Shown: one piece after another, positions 36,118 through 45,009 of the stretch
Position numbering within the stretch: the first letter of the stretch is position 1
Layout: every line of letters begins with the position of its first letter
DNA from: Mesorhizobium loti
Lineage (GTDB): Bacteria; Pseudomonadota; Alphaproteobacteria; Rhizobiales; Rhizobiaceae
NCBI GenBank assembly: GCA_014189435.1
Contig: CP050293.1
Coordinates: 6,887,001 to 6,951,000, forward strand
DNA length: 64,000 bases
Direction: 5' to 3'
The notes under the pieces: model-generated
Databases searched by the model: none
Seen by the model: only the letters and a program-made list of their open reading frames with translations
What the model was told of the DNA's origin: nothing
Made by a program: the position numbers and the translations under genes

Positions 36118-37442
36118 TGCTGGTCGGCCTGCTTGTTCGCCGATTTGGTCGGATCGATGGTGTTGTCTATAGCGACGGACATGCCGTTGAAGAGGCGGTT
36201 CTGACCGGCGGTGACGACCTCGTCGCCGGCCTTCAGCCCCTCGACGATCTCGACCATGCCTTGATTGCGGCGGCCCGGCTTGACGAACACCTGCGACAGC
36301 ACCAGCGCGGGCTTGTCACCTTCCGCCGCCGGCTTGGCCGGATCGGCAGCCTTGTCGGCCGGCTTTGCCGCATCGGCGGCAGGCTTGGCTGCGTCAGCCG
36401 CCGGCTTCATGGCATCGGCCGGCTTGGTGTCCGCCGGCTTGGCGTCAGCCGGTTTGTCGGTGGCCGCCACGGCGGGTTTTTCTTCCGGCTTGGCCGGGGC
36501 CGCCTCGGCGGGCTTTGCCGGCTGCACCACGAAGATGTAGTCGCCATAGAGGCTGGTCGTCAGTGCCGTCTGCGGCAGCGTCAGCACGTTCTGCTCTTCG
36601 GGCAGTTCGACACGCACCTGCACGAACTGGCCAGGGGTCAGCTTGCCGTCGGGATTGGCGACTTCCGCCCTGATGTTCACCAGCCGGCTGGACGAGTCGA
36701 TCTTCGGGTCGATGCCGCGAATGGCGCCGGCAAACGGCCTGTCCTCACCGCCGAAGCCCAACCGAACCGTCTGGCCGATCTTGAGCAGCGCGAGTTGCTG
36801 TTCGGGAATCGAGAAATCGACCCGCATCGTGTCGAGATCCTGCAGCGTCACCACGGCGGTGCCGGGCGCCAGATACTGGCCGATATCGATCTTCGGAATG
36901 CCCACCGTGCCGCCGAAAGGCGCCGTCAGCTGCTTCTGTTCGAGCACGGCCTGCAGCTTGGTGACCTGCGAGGCCGAGGCCGAGGCCGCCGCACGCGCCG
37001 TGTCCAGCGTCGAGTCGGAGCCGACGCCACGCCTCGTCAGTTCGATGGCGCGGGCCAGCGATGCCTGGTCGAGCGCGGCTTGCGCTTTCTGCGCGTCGAG
37101 ATCGGCGCGCTCGACGGCGTCGTCGAGCTGCAGCAGAACCGCATTGTCGGCCACTTTCTGGTTGGCATGGAAAAGGATGTCCTTGACGATGCCGGTGGTC
37201 TCAACCGTCAGGTCAACACCGCGCACGGCCTTGACCGTACCGATCGCCTCGACGCCCGGCGTCCAGGTCGAAGGCTTGGCGATGGTCGTCGACACGGTTG
37301 CCGCAGGCGGCTTCATCGATGCGAAATACTGCTTGATGCCGTTGTCGCGCAGGAAGTTGAAGCCGACGATGCCGCCGACCACGACGACGAGCACAGCCAG
37401 AACCAGAACGATGATAAAGATACGGAGTATGCGCTTGAACAA
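36114..37442 (-). CDS. RND efflux periplasmic adaptor subunit with a low-complexity insert
   Basis: 442 residues from the TTG at 37442, which is preceded by GAGGGGAC; the frame is open to an ATG at 37517. A membrane anchor (IFIIVLVLAVLVVVVGGIVGF) precedes lipoyl, helical-hairpin and barrel domains, with TVKAVRGVDLTVETTGIVKDI, APFGGTVGIPKIDIGQYL and GKLTPGQFVQVRVELPEEQNVLTLPQTAL. Between the barrel and the membrane-proximal domain lies an Ala/Lys/Pro/Asp-rich run (DNA 36310-36530) of repeated KPADAKPADTKPAD-like units. This run is unusual for the family and may span peptidoglycan. A TetR-type repressor is divergent. Confidence 0.88.
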   Translation of the reverse strand: MFKRILRIFIIVLVLAVLVVVVGGIVGFNFLRDNGIKQYFASMKPPAATVSTTIAKPSTWTPGVEAIGTVKAVRGVDLTVETTGIVKDILFHANQKVADNAVLLQLDDAVERADLDAQKAQAALDQASLARAIELTRRGVGSDSTLDTARAAASASASQVTKLQAVLEQKQLTAPFGGTVGIPKIDIGQYLAPGTAVVTLQDLDTMRVDFSIPEQQLALLKIGQTVRLGFGGEDRPFAGAIRGIDPKIDSSSRLVNIRAEVANPDGKLTPGQFVQVRVELPEEQNVLTLPQTALTTSLYGDYIFVVQPAKPAEAAPAKPEEKPAVAATDKPADAKPADTKPADAMKPAADAAKPAADAAKPADKAADPAKPAAEGDKPALVLSQVFVKPGRRNQGMVEIVEGLKAGDEVVTAGQNRLFNGMSVAIDNTIDPTKSANKQADQQ

Positions 37443-37536
37443 GGAAGTCCCCTCAGTCGAAATCCGGCGCGAAGCGCGGACATCGGGACACATATCGACT
37501 GCGGGTCCCGATTTCAAATAGTGGCGGTCTTACTGT

Positions 37537-37558
37537 ACCGTCTGGACGGTCTTGTCAA
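37537..37558 (-). promoter_or_regulatory. Efflux operon promoter with embedded TetR-type operator
   Basis: ACCGTCTGGACGGT (37537-37550) is a palindrome with perfect six-base arms. On the minus strand TTGACA (37558-37553) forms a likely -35 element just before it and TACAGT follows as a -10 candidate, so the palindrome lies in the promoter spacer. It lies between the efflux operon and the divergent TetR gene at 37588. A bound repressor would block the efflux genes and probably its own gene. Confidence 0.7.
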
Positions 37559-37587
37559 TTGGGCCTAAGCTTGCGAAGGGAGGCGCC

Positions 37588-38121
37588 ATGAGAGCCCAAC
37601 GAACGAACTCGCGCGAGAAAATTCTCGCCGCGGCGGCCGATGTCGCACGGGAATCCGGACCCGGCAGCCTGTCGCTGGAAGCGGTCGCCAGCCGCGCCGG
37701 CGTTTCGAAGGGCGGGCTGCTCTACAATTTCCCGACCAAGGCCAAATTGATGCAAGGTCTGGTCGAAGGCTATTTGCGCGAGTTCGAGAACGCGCTGGAA
37801 TCCGCCCGCACGAATGACAAGGACGAAAATCCGCTGGCCGTCTACATCAGGCTGTCGGCCAATGATTGCGAGGAAAAGCAGCCGTCCGCGTCCTGGATAT
37901 TCTCCGCGATCGCCGAGGATCCCGATTTCATGACGCCGATAAAGACATTCAAACGGCACCTTTTCGAGCGACTGAAGGGCGAGACGCCGGACCTCAAATC
38001 GCTGCTGGTCTGCTACCTCGCCATCGAGGGATTGCGCAGCATGAACCTGTTCGATGCGGATGTGCTGTCGAAAGACGAGCGAGAGCTGCTGGTGTCGTCC
38101 CTGCTCGAGATTGCCAGATAG
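37588..38121 (+). CDS. TetR family repressor of the RND efflux operon
   Basis: 177 residues from the ATG at 37588, preceded by GAAGGGAGG. The helix-turn-helix domain is ILAAAADVARESGPGSLSLEAVASRAGVSKGGLLYNFPTKAKL (about residues 12-54; split here by eye). The ligand domain is short and resembles TetR_C proteins that control efflux pumps. The gene is divergent from the adaptor gene with a palindromic operator between them. Repression relieved by a pump substrate is the likely scheme. Confidence 0.85.
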   Translation: MRAQRTNSREKILAAAADVARESGPGSLSLEAVASRAGVSKGGLLYNFPTKAKLMQGLVEGYLREFENALESARTNDKDENPLAVYIRLSANDCEEKQPSASWIFSAIAEDPDFMTPIKTFKRHLFERLKGETPDLKSLLVCYLAIEGLRSMNLFDADVLSKDERELLVSSLLEIAR

Positions 38122-38140
38122 GCATGGCTGATCGAAGCGC

Positions 38141-38584
38141 TCAGTCCACGGCGCGCTCGATGTCGCGGCGCAGCACGATCGCGGTTGTCAGGTCCTCGAC
38201 ACCGCCATGACTGGCGATCAGATCGCGCAGCGTGTTCAGCCTGTCGATGGACGGCACCTCGACCTCGACGATGAGATCGAGCTGGCCGCTGACCGATGAC
38301 ACCCGCCGGACTTCAGGATAGCGCGCCAGCTGGTCGAGGATGCCGATCGATGGCGTGCGTATCAGCGTGACAAGCAGGAAGGCGCAGATCAGCCCCTTGT
38401 CCATCTGACCGATATCGGCGCGGTAGCCACGAATGACGCCGCTTTTTTCCAGCGAGGCAACCCGCTCGCTCGTCGCGCTGCGCGACAGGCCGATGCGCCC
38501 CGCAAGCGTCTTCAGCGGGATGCGGGCCTCCTTCGACAGGATGCCGAGAATGTCCCTGTCCTTGGCGTCCAGTTCCCTCATCAC
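38141..38584 (-). CDS. Lrp/AsnC family transcriptional regulator
   Basis: 147 residues, the normal Lrp length. The N-terminal helix-turn-helix is LDAKDRDILGILSKEARIPLKTLAGRIGLSRSATSERVASLEKSGVIRGY in parts near residues 4-55. The C-terminal RAM domain, with VSSVSGQLDLIVEVEVPSIDRLN, binds amino-acid-like effectors. It is divergent from the kinase/peptidase/aminotransferase fusion, with 129 bp between start codons, and probably controls it in response to an amino acid or amino alcohol. Confidence 0.88.
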   Translation of the reverse strand: MMRELDAKDRDILGILSKEARIPLKTLAGRIGLSRSATSERVASLEKSGVIRGYRADIGQMDKGLICAFLLVTLIRTPSIGILDQLARYPEVRRVSSVSGQLDLIVEVEVPSIDRLNTLRDLIASHGGVEDLTTAIVLRRDIERAVD

Positions 38585-38713
38585 ATCGCGCTCCTACCCG
38601 CTTCCGTTAATGTGCCGGCCAATGCAGTCATTGTGACGGCGTAACCGACGCTTTGCCGGATGCCCGATTTTTAAGCCCATGCCAAGCTTTGAGAAAGCAG
38701 ATGCGGATTGCCG

Positions 38714-41700
38714 ATGACCAATGTTTCCCACCCAGCGCCTCAGTTCTCGCAAAGCGAGGCCATCGATATCGCCGCGCGGCATTTCGGCATTGCCGGCAGC
38801 GTCACGCCGCTGGACAGCGAGCGCGACCAGAATTTCAAGCTGACCGCCCCCGACCATTCGCTGTGGATCCTCAAGATCGTCAATGCCAGCGAACCGCTCG
38901 GTGAGAGCGAATTCCAGACGGCGCTGTTCGACCACCTTGAGCGCAACAGCCCTCATGTCGCCGTGCCGCGTCTCAGGACAACAGCGGGGGGAACATCGCT
39001 TGCTCACGCCACCGGCGCCGGCGGCGAAGATCATGCCGTGCGGCTGGTGTCGTGGCTTGCCGGCCGGCCGCTGGCCGAGAGCTCGTCCAGTCCGGAGTTG
39101 CTTGAAAGCCTCGGCGGCGCGCTCGGCCGGTTGGACCGCGCCCTGCAAGGCTTCATCCACCCCGGCGCGCTGCGCACGTTCGACTGGGACATTCGCCGGG
39201 CCGGTGCCGCGCGGCAACGCCTTCACCATATCGATGATCACCAGGACCGCGCCTTGCTGGAGCGGCTTCTCGATCATTTCGATGCCGAGGTGGCGCCCCG
39301 GCTGCCGGCGCTGCGGGCGCAGGTGATCCACAACGATGCCAATGACTGGAATGTGCTGGTCGATCCGGAGCGGCCCGAGCGTGTCGCCGGGCTGATCGAT
39401 TTCGGGGACGCCTTGCACAGCGTGCTGATCGCCGAGGTTGCGGTCGCCTGTGCCTATGCCATCCTCGATGCCGAGGATCCGATCGCCGCCGCCGCCCGTC
39501 TTGCCGCCGGGTTCCATGCCGAATATCCGCTGCGCGAAGAGGAGCTCGATCTGCTCTTCGATCTCATTGTTATGCGTCTCGTCACTTCGGTGACGCTGTC
39601 GGCGGCGCGCAAGGAGCGGACCACCGACAATCCCTATCTGTCCATCTCGGAAGCGCCGGCCTGGCGCCTGCTGCGACGCCTGGGAGCGATGAACCGGCGC
39701 TTCGCGACGGCGATCCTGCGCCATGCCTGCGGCTTTGAGGCCGCGCCCGGAGCTCGCGCTGTCACGAGCTGGATCGCGGCGAACCGCGCGCAGCTTGCGC
39801 CCATCCTCGACCGCCACCCGGCGACGCTTGCCAAGGCGCTGGTGCCTTATGGCGATCCACAAAATCCCATGACGGTGACATCGGCCGCGCAACAGCCCGA
39901 CAAGGCGACCGCATGGTGGGATGCCTATTGCGCCGAGCATGGCATTGCGCTCGGCATCGGCCCGTGGGGCGAGGCGCGCACGGTCTACACCAGCGACATC
40001 TTCCGCTCTCGGTTTGTGGAAGGTGCCCGCCGCGCCAATCATCTGGGCCTCGATCTGTTCATGCCGGCGGGCACGCAGCTCTACACGCCGCTGGCCGCCA
40101 CCGTCAGAAGCGTCGAGATCGAGGAGGATCCGCTCGGCTATGGCTGCCTGGTGGCGCTGGAGCATGCCCCGCCGGGGTGCCCGCCCTTCATCACCCTGTG
40201 GGGGCATATGGCGCATGAAGCAGGCCGGCGACTGAAGGTCGGCGAGCATCTGCAAGCCGGCGCGCTTGTCGGCGAGATGGGATCACCAGCAGAAAATGGC
40301 GGCTGGGCGCCGCATCTGCATTTCCAGATATCGACGGACACAAGCCTCACCGCACGCGACATCCTCGGCGTCGGTGAAGAGCGCTATCTCTCAGTCTGGC
40401 AAGAGCTGTTTCCGGACGCCGCCGACCTCGCCGGCATTCCGCCCGAAACCTTCCACAAAAGTGGTCGTTCCCGTCCGCAGATCGTTGCCGCACGCAAGGC
40501 GTCGCTGCTGCCCAATCTCTCGATCTCCTATTCCGAGCCGATCAAGTTCGTGCGCGGCGAAGGCGCTTGGCTGATCGACGATACTGGCCGCGCCTATCTC
40601 GATTGCTTCAACAATGTCTGCCACCTCGGCCATGCCCATCCCGACGTGGTCGAGGCGATCGCCAGACAGGCGGCGAAACTCAACACCAACACGCGCTATC
40701 TGCACGACGCCATCGTGACCTACGCGGAACGGTTGACCGCGACCTTGCCCGCCGGCCTGTCGGTGGCGTCCTTCGCCTGTTCGGGCAGCGAGGCCAACAG
40801 CCTGATGCTGCGCATGGCGCGAACCCATACCGGCCGCAGCGAGGCGATTGTGCTCGACTGGGGCTATCACGGCACAACGCAGGAGCTGATCGACCTCAGC
40901 CCCTACAAATACAAGCGCAAGGGCGGCAAGGGGCGCCCGCCGCATGTGTTCGAGGCAACCATTCCCGACAGCTACCGTGCCCCGGTCGAATGGCCGCTGG
41001 CGGAGCATGCAAGGCGCTTTGCCGAAAGCGTCGCCGAGCAGATCGCTGATATGGCGAGGCAAGGCCGCATGCCAGGCCTGTTCCTGGCGGAATCGATCCC
41101 CAGCGTTGCCGGCCAAGTGTTCCTGCCGGACGGCTATCTGGCGGAAGTCTACGCGATGGTGCGCGCCGCCGGCGGCATCTGTGCGGCCGACGAGGTGCAG
41201 GTCGGCTTTGGCCGCGTCGGCAGCCACTGGTGGGCTTTCGAGACGCAAGGGGTGACGCCCGACATCGTCACCATGGGCAAGCCGATCGGCAACGGCCATC
41301 CGATGGCAGCCGTGGTGACGACCACCGAGATCGCCGCTTCGTTCAACAACGGCATGGAGTATTTCAACACTTTCGGCGGCAATCCGGTGTCCTGCGCGGC
41401 CGGACTCGCGGTGCTCGACGTCATCGAGCGTGACGGCCTCAGGCGCAATGCGTTGGAGATCGGCGACTACCTCATGGCGCGGTTCAAGGCCTTGCAGGCC
41501 CGCTACGACATCATCGGCGACGTGCGCGGCCAAGGGCTCTTCCTCGGCATCGAACTGGTCGAGGACCGCAACAGCAAGGCGCCGGCGACCGCCCTTGCCC
41601 GCCGCGTCAATGACGGGGTCAGGGCACGCGGCGTGCTGATCGGCACCGAAGGGCCGCACGACAATGTGCTGAAGATGCGCCCGCCGATGATCTTCAGCCG

Positions 41701-41770
41701 GGCCAATGCCGATCATCTGGTCGGCGTTCTCGACGAGACGCTGGCGGCGGTTCTGGGGGAAGGGACGTAG
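38714..41770 (+). CDS. Three-domain fusion: APH-type kinase, M23 peptidase-like domain and class III aminotransferase/phospho-lyase
   Basis: 1018 residues from the ATG at 38714. Residues 1-340 are a hydroxylysine-kinase-like aminoglycoside phosphotransferase fold, with [11 protein letters not shown] near 206 and LIDFGD near 229. Residues 400-540 carry an M23-type zinc site: NHLGLDLF near 442, LWGHM, and PHLHFQIS near 533. Residues 580-1015 are a class III PLP enzyme with [16 protein letters not shown], the Asp in [14 protein letters not shown] and the PLP lysine in [11 protein letters not shown] near 855. The kinase and PLP parts match the pair that phosphorylates 5-hydroxylysine or ethanolamine and then eliminates phosphate. 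The peptidase domain's job is unclear. An AapJ-like binding protein gene follows. Confidence 0.86.
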   Translation: MTNVSHPAPQFSQSEAIDIAARHFGIAGSVTPLDSERDQNFKLTAPDHSLWILKIVNASEPLGESEFQTALFDHLERNSPHVAVPRLRTTAGGTSLAHATGAGGEDHAVRLVSWLAGRPLAESSSSPELLESLGGALGRLDRALQGFIHPGALRTFDWDIRRAGAARQRLHHIDDHQDRALLERLLDHFDAEVAPRLPALRAQVIHNDANDWNVLVDPERPERVAGLIDFGDALHSVLIAEVAVACAYAILDAEDPIAAAARLAAGFHAEYPLREEELDLLFDLIVMRLVTSVTLSAARKERTTDNPYLSISEAPAWRLLRRLGAMNRRFATAILRHACGFEAAPGARAVTSWIAANRAQLAPILDRHPATLAKALVPYGDPQNPMTVTSAAQQPDKATAWWDAYCAEHGIALGIGPWGEARTVYTSDIFRSRFVEGARRANHLGLDLFMPAGTQLYTPLAATVRSVEIEEDPLGYGCLVALEHAPPGCPPFITLWGHMAHEAGRRLKVGEHLQAGALVGEMGSPAENGGWAPHLHFQISTDTSLTARDILGVGEERYLSVWQELFPDAADLAGIPPETFHKSGRSRPQIVAARKASLLPNLSISYSEPIKFVRGEGAWLIDDTGRAYLDCFNNVCHLGHAHPDVVEAIARQAAKLNTNTRYLHDAIVTYAERLTATLPAGLSVASFACSGSEANSLMLRMARTHTGRSEAIVLDWGYHGTTQELIDLSPYKYKRKGGKGRPPHVFEATIPDSYRAPVEWPLAEHARRFAESVAEQIADMARQGRMPGLFLAESIPSVAGQVFLPDGYLAEVYAMVRAAGGICAADEVQVGFGRVGSHWWAFETQGVTPDIVTMGKPIGNGHPMAAVVTTTEIAASFNNGMEYFNTFGGNPVSCAAGLAVLDVIERDGLRRNALEIGDYLMARFKALQARYDIIGDVRGQGLFLGIELVEDRNSKAPATALARRVNDGVRARGVLIGTEGPHDNVLKMRPPMIFSRANADHLVGVLDETLAAVLGEGT

Positions 41771-41887
41771 GGCAGATCCCGCACGCCCGGCGGCGCGCGG
41801 AGGGATTCACGACAGCGATTTTCACGAACTTCCGGCGCTCTACGTGCCGGCGGGAGGAGAGGCTTTGCCTCATCAAGGGAGGAAACC

Positions 41888-42895
41888 ATGAGACATGCAT
41901 TGATCACAGCGCTCTTGCTTGCATCGGCCACGATGCCGGTGAAAGCGGACACATTCGACATCGTCAAGCAGAGGGGTTCGATCCTGTGCGGCGTCAGCCA
42001 GGGCGTCGCCGGTTTTTCGTCACCAGACGACCAGGGAAAATGGGGCGGCTTCGACATCGATTTCTGCCGCGCTATCTCGGCCGCCGTTTTCGGCGACCCC
42101 GACAAGGTGAGCTATGTGGCGCTGTCGACCAAGGAACGCTTCACCGCGCTGCAGGCCGGCACCGTCGACATCCTGTCGCGGCAGTCGACGTGGACGCTGT
42201 CGCGCGACACCGGCATGGGCATCCACTTCGCCGGCACCGCCTATTATGACGGCCAGGGCTTCATGGTGCGCAAGGACCTCGGAGTCGACAGCGCGCTCAA
42301 GCTGTCGGGAGCCACGGTCTGCGCGGAGCAAGGCACGACCACCGAGCAGAACGTTGCCGACTATTTCACCGCCAACAAGATGAAGTACGAGGCGGTCGTC
42401 ATCGATTCCGCCGACAGCATCATCAAGGCGTTCGATAGCGGCCGCTGTGACGTCTACACCACGGACGCATCGGCGCTCTATGCGCAACGCCTGAAGCTGA
42501 CCAACCCCGCCGCCTTCACCGTGCTGCCCGAGATCATTTCGAAGGAACCGCTCGGCCCTGCCGTTCGCAAGGGCGACGACAAGTGGTTCGACATCGTGCG
42601 CTGGACGCTGTTCTCGCTGATCGAGGCGGAAGAGGAAGGCATCACCCAGGCCAATGCGGAAGCCTCGCTGAAGTCACAGAATCCGACGATCCGCCGCTTT
42701 CTCGGCGTCGACGGTGACAATGGCCAGCAGCTTGGGCTCGAGCCTGCCTTCGCCTACAACATCGTCGCCAAGGTCGGCAATTATGGCGAGATGTTCGAGC
42801 GCAATCTCGGCCAGTCCAGCCAGCTGAAAATAGCGCGCGGCATCAATGCGCTGTGGAACGCCGGCGGCCTGATGTACGCGCCACCGGCACGCTGA
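41888..42895 (+). CDS. Amino acid ABC transporter substrate-binding protein, AapJ-like
   Basis: 335 residues. A signal peptide (residues 1-20, ending PVKA) is followed by a class 3 binding-protein fold: IVKQRGSILCGVSQGVAGFS, GFDIDFCRAISAAVFGD, AGTVDILSRQSTWTLSRDTGMGI and GATVCAEQGTTTEQN. These blocks are characteristic of AapJ/BztA general L-amino acid binding proteins. GGGAGGAAACC precedes the ATG. No permease or ATPase follows at once, so it is an orphan binding protein or uses a system encoded elsewhere. Location after the fusion enzyme suggests it supplies that enzyme's amino acid substrate. Confidence 0.86.
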   Translation: MRHALITALLLASATMPVKADTFDIVKQRGSILCGVSQGVAGFSSPDDQGKWGGFDIDFCRAISAAVFGDPDKVSYVALSTKERFTALQAGTVDILSRQSTWTLSRDTGMGIHFAGTAYYDGQGFMVRKDLGVDSALKLSGATVCAEQGTTTEQNVADYFTANKMKYEAVVIDSADSIIKAFDSGRCDVYTTDASALYAQRLKLTNPAAFTVLPEIISKEPLGPAVRKGDDKWFDIVRWTLFSLIEAEEEGITQANAEASLKSQNPTIRRFLGVDGDNGQQLGLEPAFAYNIVAKVGNYGEMFERNLGQSSQLKIARGINALWNAGGLMYAPPAR

Positions 42896-43035
42896 GACCA
42901 GAAAGCAACGACTAACCGGAGTTGCCGAAGCGTGGTGCTCTCGGGCTCCCGCGCCCCCGGCGATGTCTGGCCTGTTAAAGAGAGGTGGTGATGTGCGGCC
43001 CGCACGTCACCACCTTCGTCGTGTTCGAAGAGGCA

Positions 43036-43069
43036 ATAAAAACGTTTTTATTTTGGTTGAAAACGTTTT
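43036..43069. promoter_or_regulatory. Twin LacI-type operators with promoter
   Basis: ATAAAAACGTTTTTAT (43036-43051) is a perfect palindrome. AAAACGTTTT (43060-43069) is a second one with the same CG centre, 21 bp away, which is two helical turns. TTGAAA at 43057-43062 and TACGAA at 43080-43085 with 17 bp spacing form a likely promoter that overlaps the second operator. The LacI-family start codon lies at 43111, so this is most likely an autoregulatory site. Confidence 0.78.
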
Positions 43070-43110
43070 TATGCGATGATACGAACCCTGACATCAGGAT
43101 GGAATCGTCC

Positions 43111-44181
43111 ATGGCAGAGATCGAAAAATCCGAACGCCGAGAGCTTTCGCCGACCATCAAGACGTTGGCGGCCCATACCGGTTATTCGATCGCCACCATT
43201 TCCAAGGCCCTGCGGGGGTCGCCGGTCGTCGCGCAGCCCACACGGGACGCTATCGTCACTGCTGCGCGGGAACTGGGCTATCAGGCGAATGCGCGAGGCA
43301 TGGCGCTGAGGACAGGCAGGACCTATCGGGCGGCGGTGCTGATGCCGATAACGTCCGCGGCCGGCTATGAATGGGACGGCGTCGAATACACGCAGATCCT
43401 GAGCGGCATAAGCCAGGCGCTGGAAGGCAGCGACTATCAACTGTCCGTGCACGGCTTCCGGGATTTCGGCGATGCCTTCGAAACAGCCCGCCGCATCGTC
43501 GATCAGAGCGCGGCCGACGGCCTGATCTTTTCCGGCGTGCAGGCCGACGATCCTCGTATCGATATGCTGGTCGAAAGCGATTTTCCATTCGTGTCGCTCG
43601 GCCGGTGTCGCAAGCCCCTCATCTACGCCCATGTCGATGTCGACAATGAGTGGGCGGCGTTCACCGCCACCGCGCGGCTGATCGCAGGCGGACATAGGCG
43701 TATCGCCCTGATCAACGCCGATCGCCGTCTTTCCTACGCCCTCGACAGGATCGACGGATTTTCGCGTGCCTTTGACGAGGCAGGGCTAGCCGCATCGACG
43801 GACCTTGTGGCTGGCGGCGATCTGTCCACCCGCTTCGGCCGCGATGCCGCTCTCAGGCTTCTTGGCTTGCCCAATCCGCCCACGGCCCTGGTGTGCATCA
43901 ACGAATCCACCACCCTGGGCGTCCTGTCGGCGCTGGGCAGCCTTGACCGGCGCGTCGGGGTGGATGTCGACGTCATCGCCTATGACGACATCAACGTCAG
44001 CGCCTATTTCACCCCGCCGATCACGACATTCTACCAGCCGATCGAACTTCTCGGCCGCAAGCTGGGCGAGTTCCTGCTGCGGCGCATGGCGGGCGAGGAC
44101 CCGGCAAAGCTCGCCATGGTCTCGAGGCCCGAGCTCATCGGCCGGCAGCCGGACAATCTCGGCGGGCGAAGCCGCCGCTAA
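43111..44181 (+). CDS. LacI family transcriptional regulator
   Basis: 356 residues from the ATG at 43111, with AGGATGGA upstream; an ATG at 43099 is possible. The N-terminal helix-turn-helix and hinge are SPTIKTLAAHTGYSIATISKALRG, TRDAIVTAARELGYQANARGMALRTGRT. The sugar-binding-protein-like domain follows, with VDNEWAAFTATARLIAGGHRRIALINADRRLSYALDRIDGF and the C-terminal TFYQPIELLGRKLGE. Twin palindromes with CG centres lie just upstream. It heads an operon with a binding protein, permease, GH1 glucosidase and SDR, so a glycoside-type inducer is likely. Confidence 0.88.
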   Translation: MAEIEKSERRELSPTIKTLAAHTGYSIATISKALRGSPVVAQPTRDAIVTAARELGYQANARGMALRTGRTYRAAVLMPITSAAGYEWDGVEYTQILSGISQALEGSDYQLSVHGFRDFGDAFETARRIVDQSAADGLIFSGVQADDPRIDMLVESDFPFVSLGRCRKPLIYAHVDVDNEWAAFTATARLIAGGHRRIALINADRRLSYALDRIDGFSRAFDEAGLAASTDLVAGGDLSTRFGRDAALRLLGLPNPPTALVCINESTTLGVLSALGSLDRRVGVDVDVIAYDDINVSAYFTPPITTFYQPIELLGRKLGEFLLRRMAGEDPAKLAMVSRPELIGRQPDNLGGRSRR

Positions 44182-44203
44182 TCATCAAAATGGGAGGAAG
44201 AGC

Positions 44204-44950
44204 ATGAAGAAGATCGCGATTGGACTTGCGCTTGCGTTGTTGACGGCCGGTGCTGCCGGCGCCGCCGACCTTGGCGGCAAGGTGCTGAAGGTGGGTTCCG
44301 ACACCACATCGCCGCCGATGGAAAGCGTCGACACGGCGACCGGCCAGATCGTCGGCTTCGACGTCGACGTGATCAAGGCGGTCTGCGGCAAGATCAACTG
44401 CAAGGCTGAATTCGTCACCACTGGCTGGGACGGCATCTTCGCGGCTCTCGACCAAGGCAGTTTCGACCTGGTCGCCTCCGGCGTGTCCATCACCGATGAA
44501 CGCAAGAAGGCGATGGATTTCTCGGACCCCTACATCGTCAACAGCCAGGCTGTGCTCATGCGCGTGGAAGACGAGGGCCTGTCTCTCGATGACTTCAAGG
44601 CGAAAGGCAAGAGGCTCTCGGCGCAGGCCAACACCACCGACGCGCAGGTCGCTGAAAGCATCGTCGGCAAGGACAATGTGGTCGCGTATGACAGTTTCGC
44701 GGCCTCCGTCATCGCGCTGAAGAACAAGGACGTGGACGGCGTTGTGATCAACGGCGCCAATGCCGCCGCCTATGAAAAGGAATTCGCGGGTGAACTGGTC
44801 GTGCCGATCCGGGATCTCCAGTCCGATCCGCTGGGGTTGGTCTTCCGCAAAGGCGACGAGAATGTCGCCGCCTTCAATGAAGGGTTGAAGGCGATCAAAG
44901 CCGACGGCAGCCTTGACGTGCTGATCGCCAAATACTGGGGCGCAAAATAG
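44204..44950 (+). CDS. Polar amino acid ABC transporter substrate-binding protein
   Basis: 248 residues from the ATG at 44204, with GGGAGGAAG upstream. The signal peptide is residues 1-21. The mature fold is the class 3 (HisJ/ArtJ) type: KVLKVGSDTTSPPMESVDTATGQIVGFDVDVI (in parts), GWDGIFAALDQGSFDLVASGVSITDERKKAMDFSDPY (in parts) and LVFRKGDENVAAFNEGL. It lies 22 bp after the LacI gene and 59 bp before the permease, with a hairpin in that gap. The ligand is uncertain; the glucosidase downstream suggests a glycosylated amino compound. Confidence 0.86.
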   Translation: MKKIAIGLALALLTAGAAGAADLGGKVLKVGSDTTSPPMESVDTATGQIVGFDVDVIKAVCGKINCKAEFVTTGWDGIFAALDQGSFDLVASGVSITDERKKAMDFSDPYIVNSQAVLMRVEDEGLSLDDFKAKGKRLSAQANTTDAQVAESIVGKDNVVAYDSFAASVIALKNKDVDGVVINGANAAAYEKEFAGELVVPIRDLQSDPLGLVFRKGDENVAAFNEGLKAIKADGSLDVLIAKYWGAK

Positions 44951-44961
44951 CCGCTTGAAAG

Positions 44962-44984
44962 GCTCCGGCGCCTGGCGCCGGAGC
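44962..44984 (+). promoter_or_regulatory. Intra-operon hairpin between binding protein and permease genes
   Basis: GCTCCGGCGCC (44962-44972) and GGCGCCGGAGC (44974-44984) form a very stable stem-loop with no U run after it. Such structures after binding-protein genes protect the upstream mRNA from 3' decay and raise binding-protein output relative to the permease. Confidence 0.7.
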
Positions 44985-45009
44985 TGTCGTTGGGGGAGGA
45001 CGGGACCGG

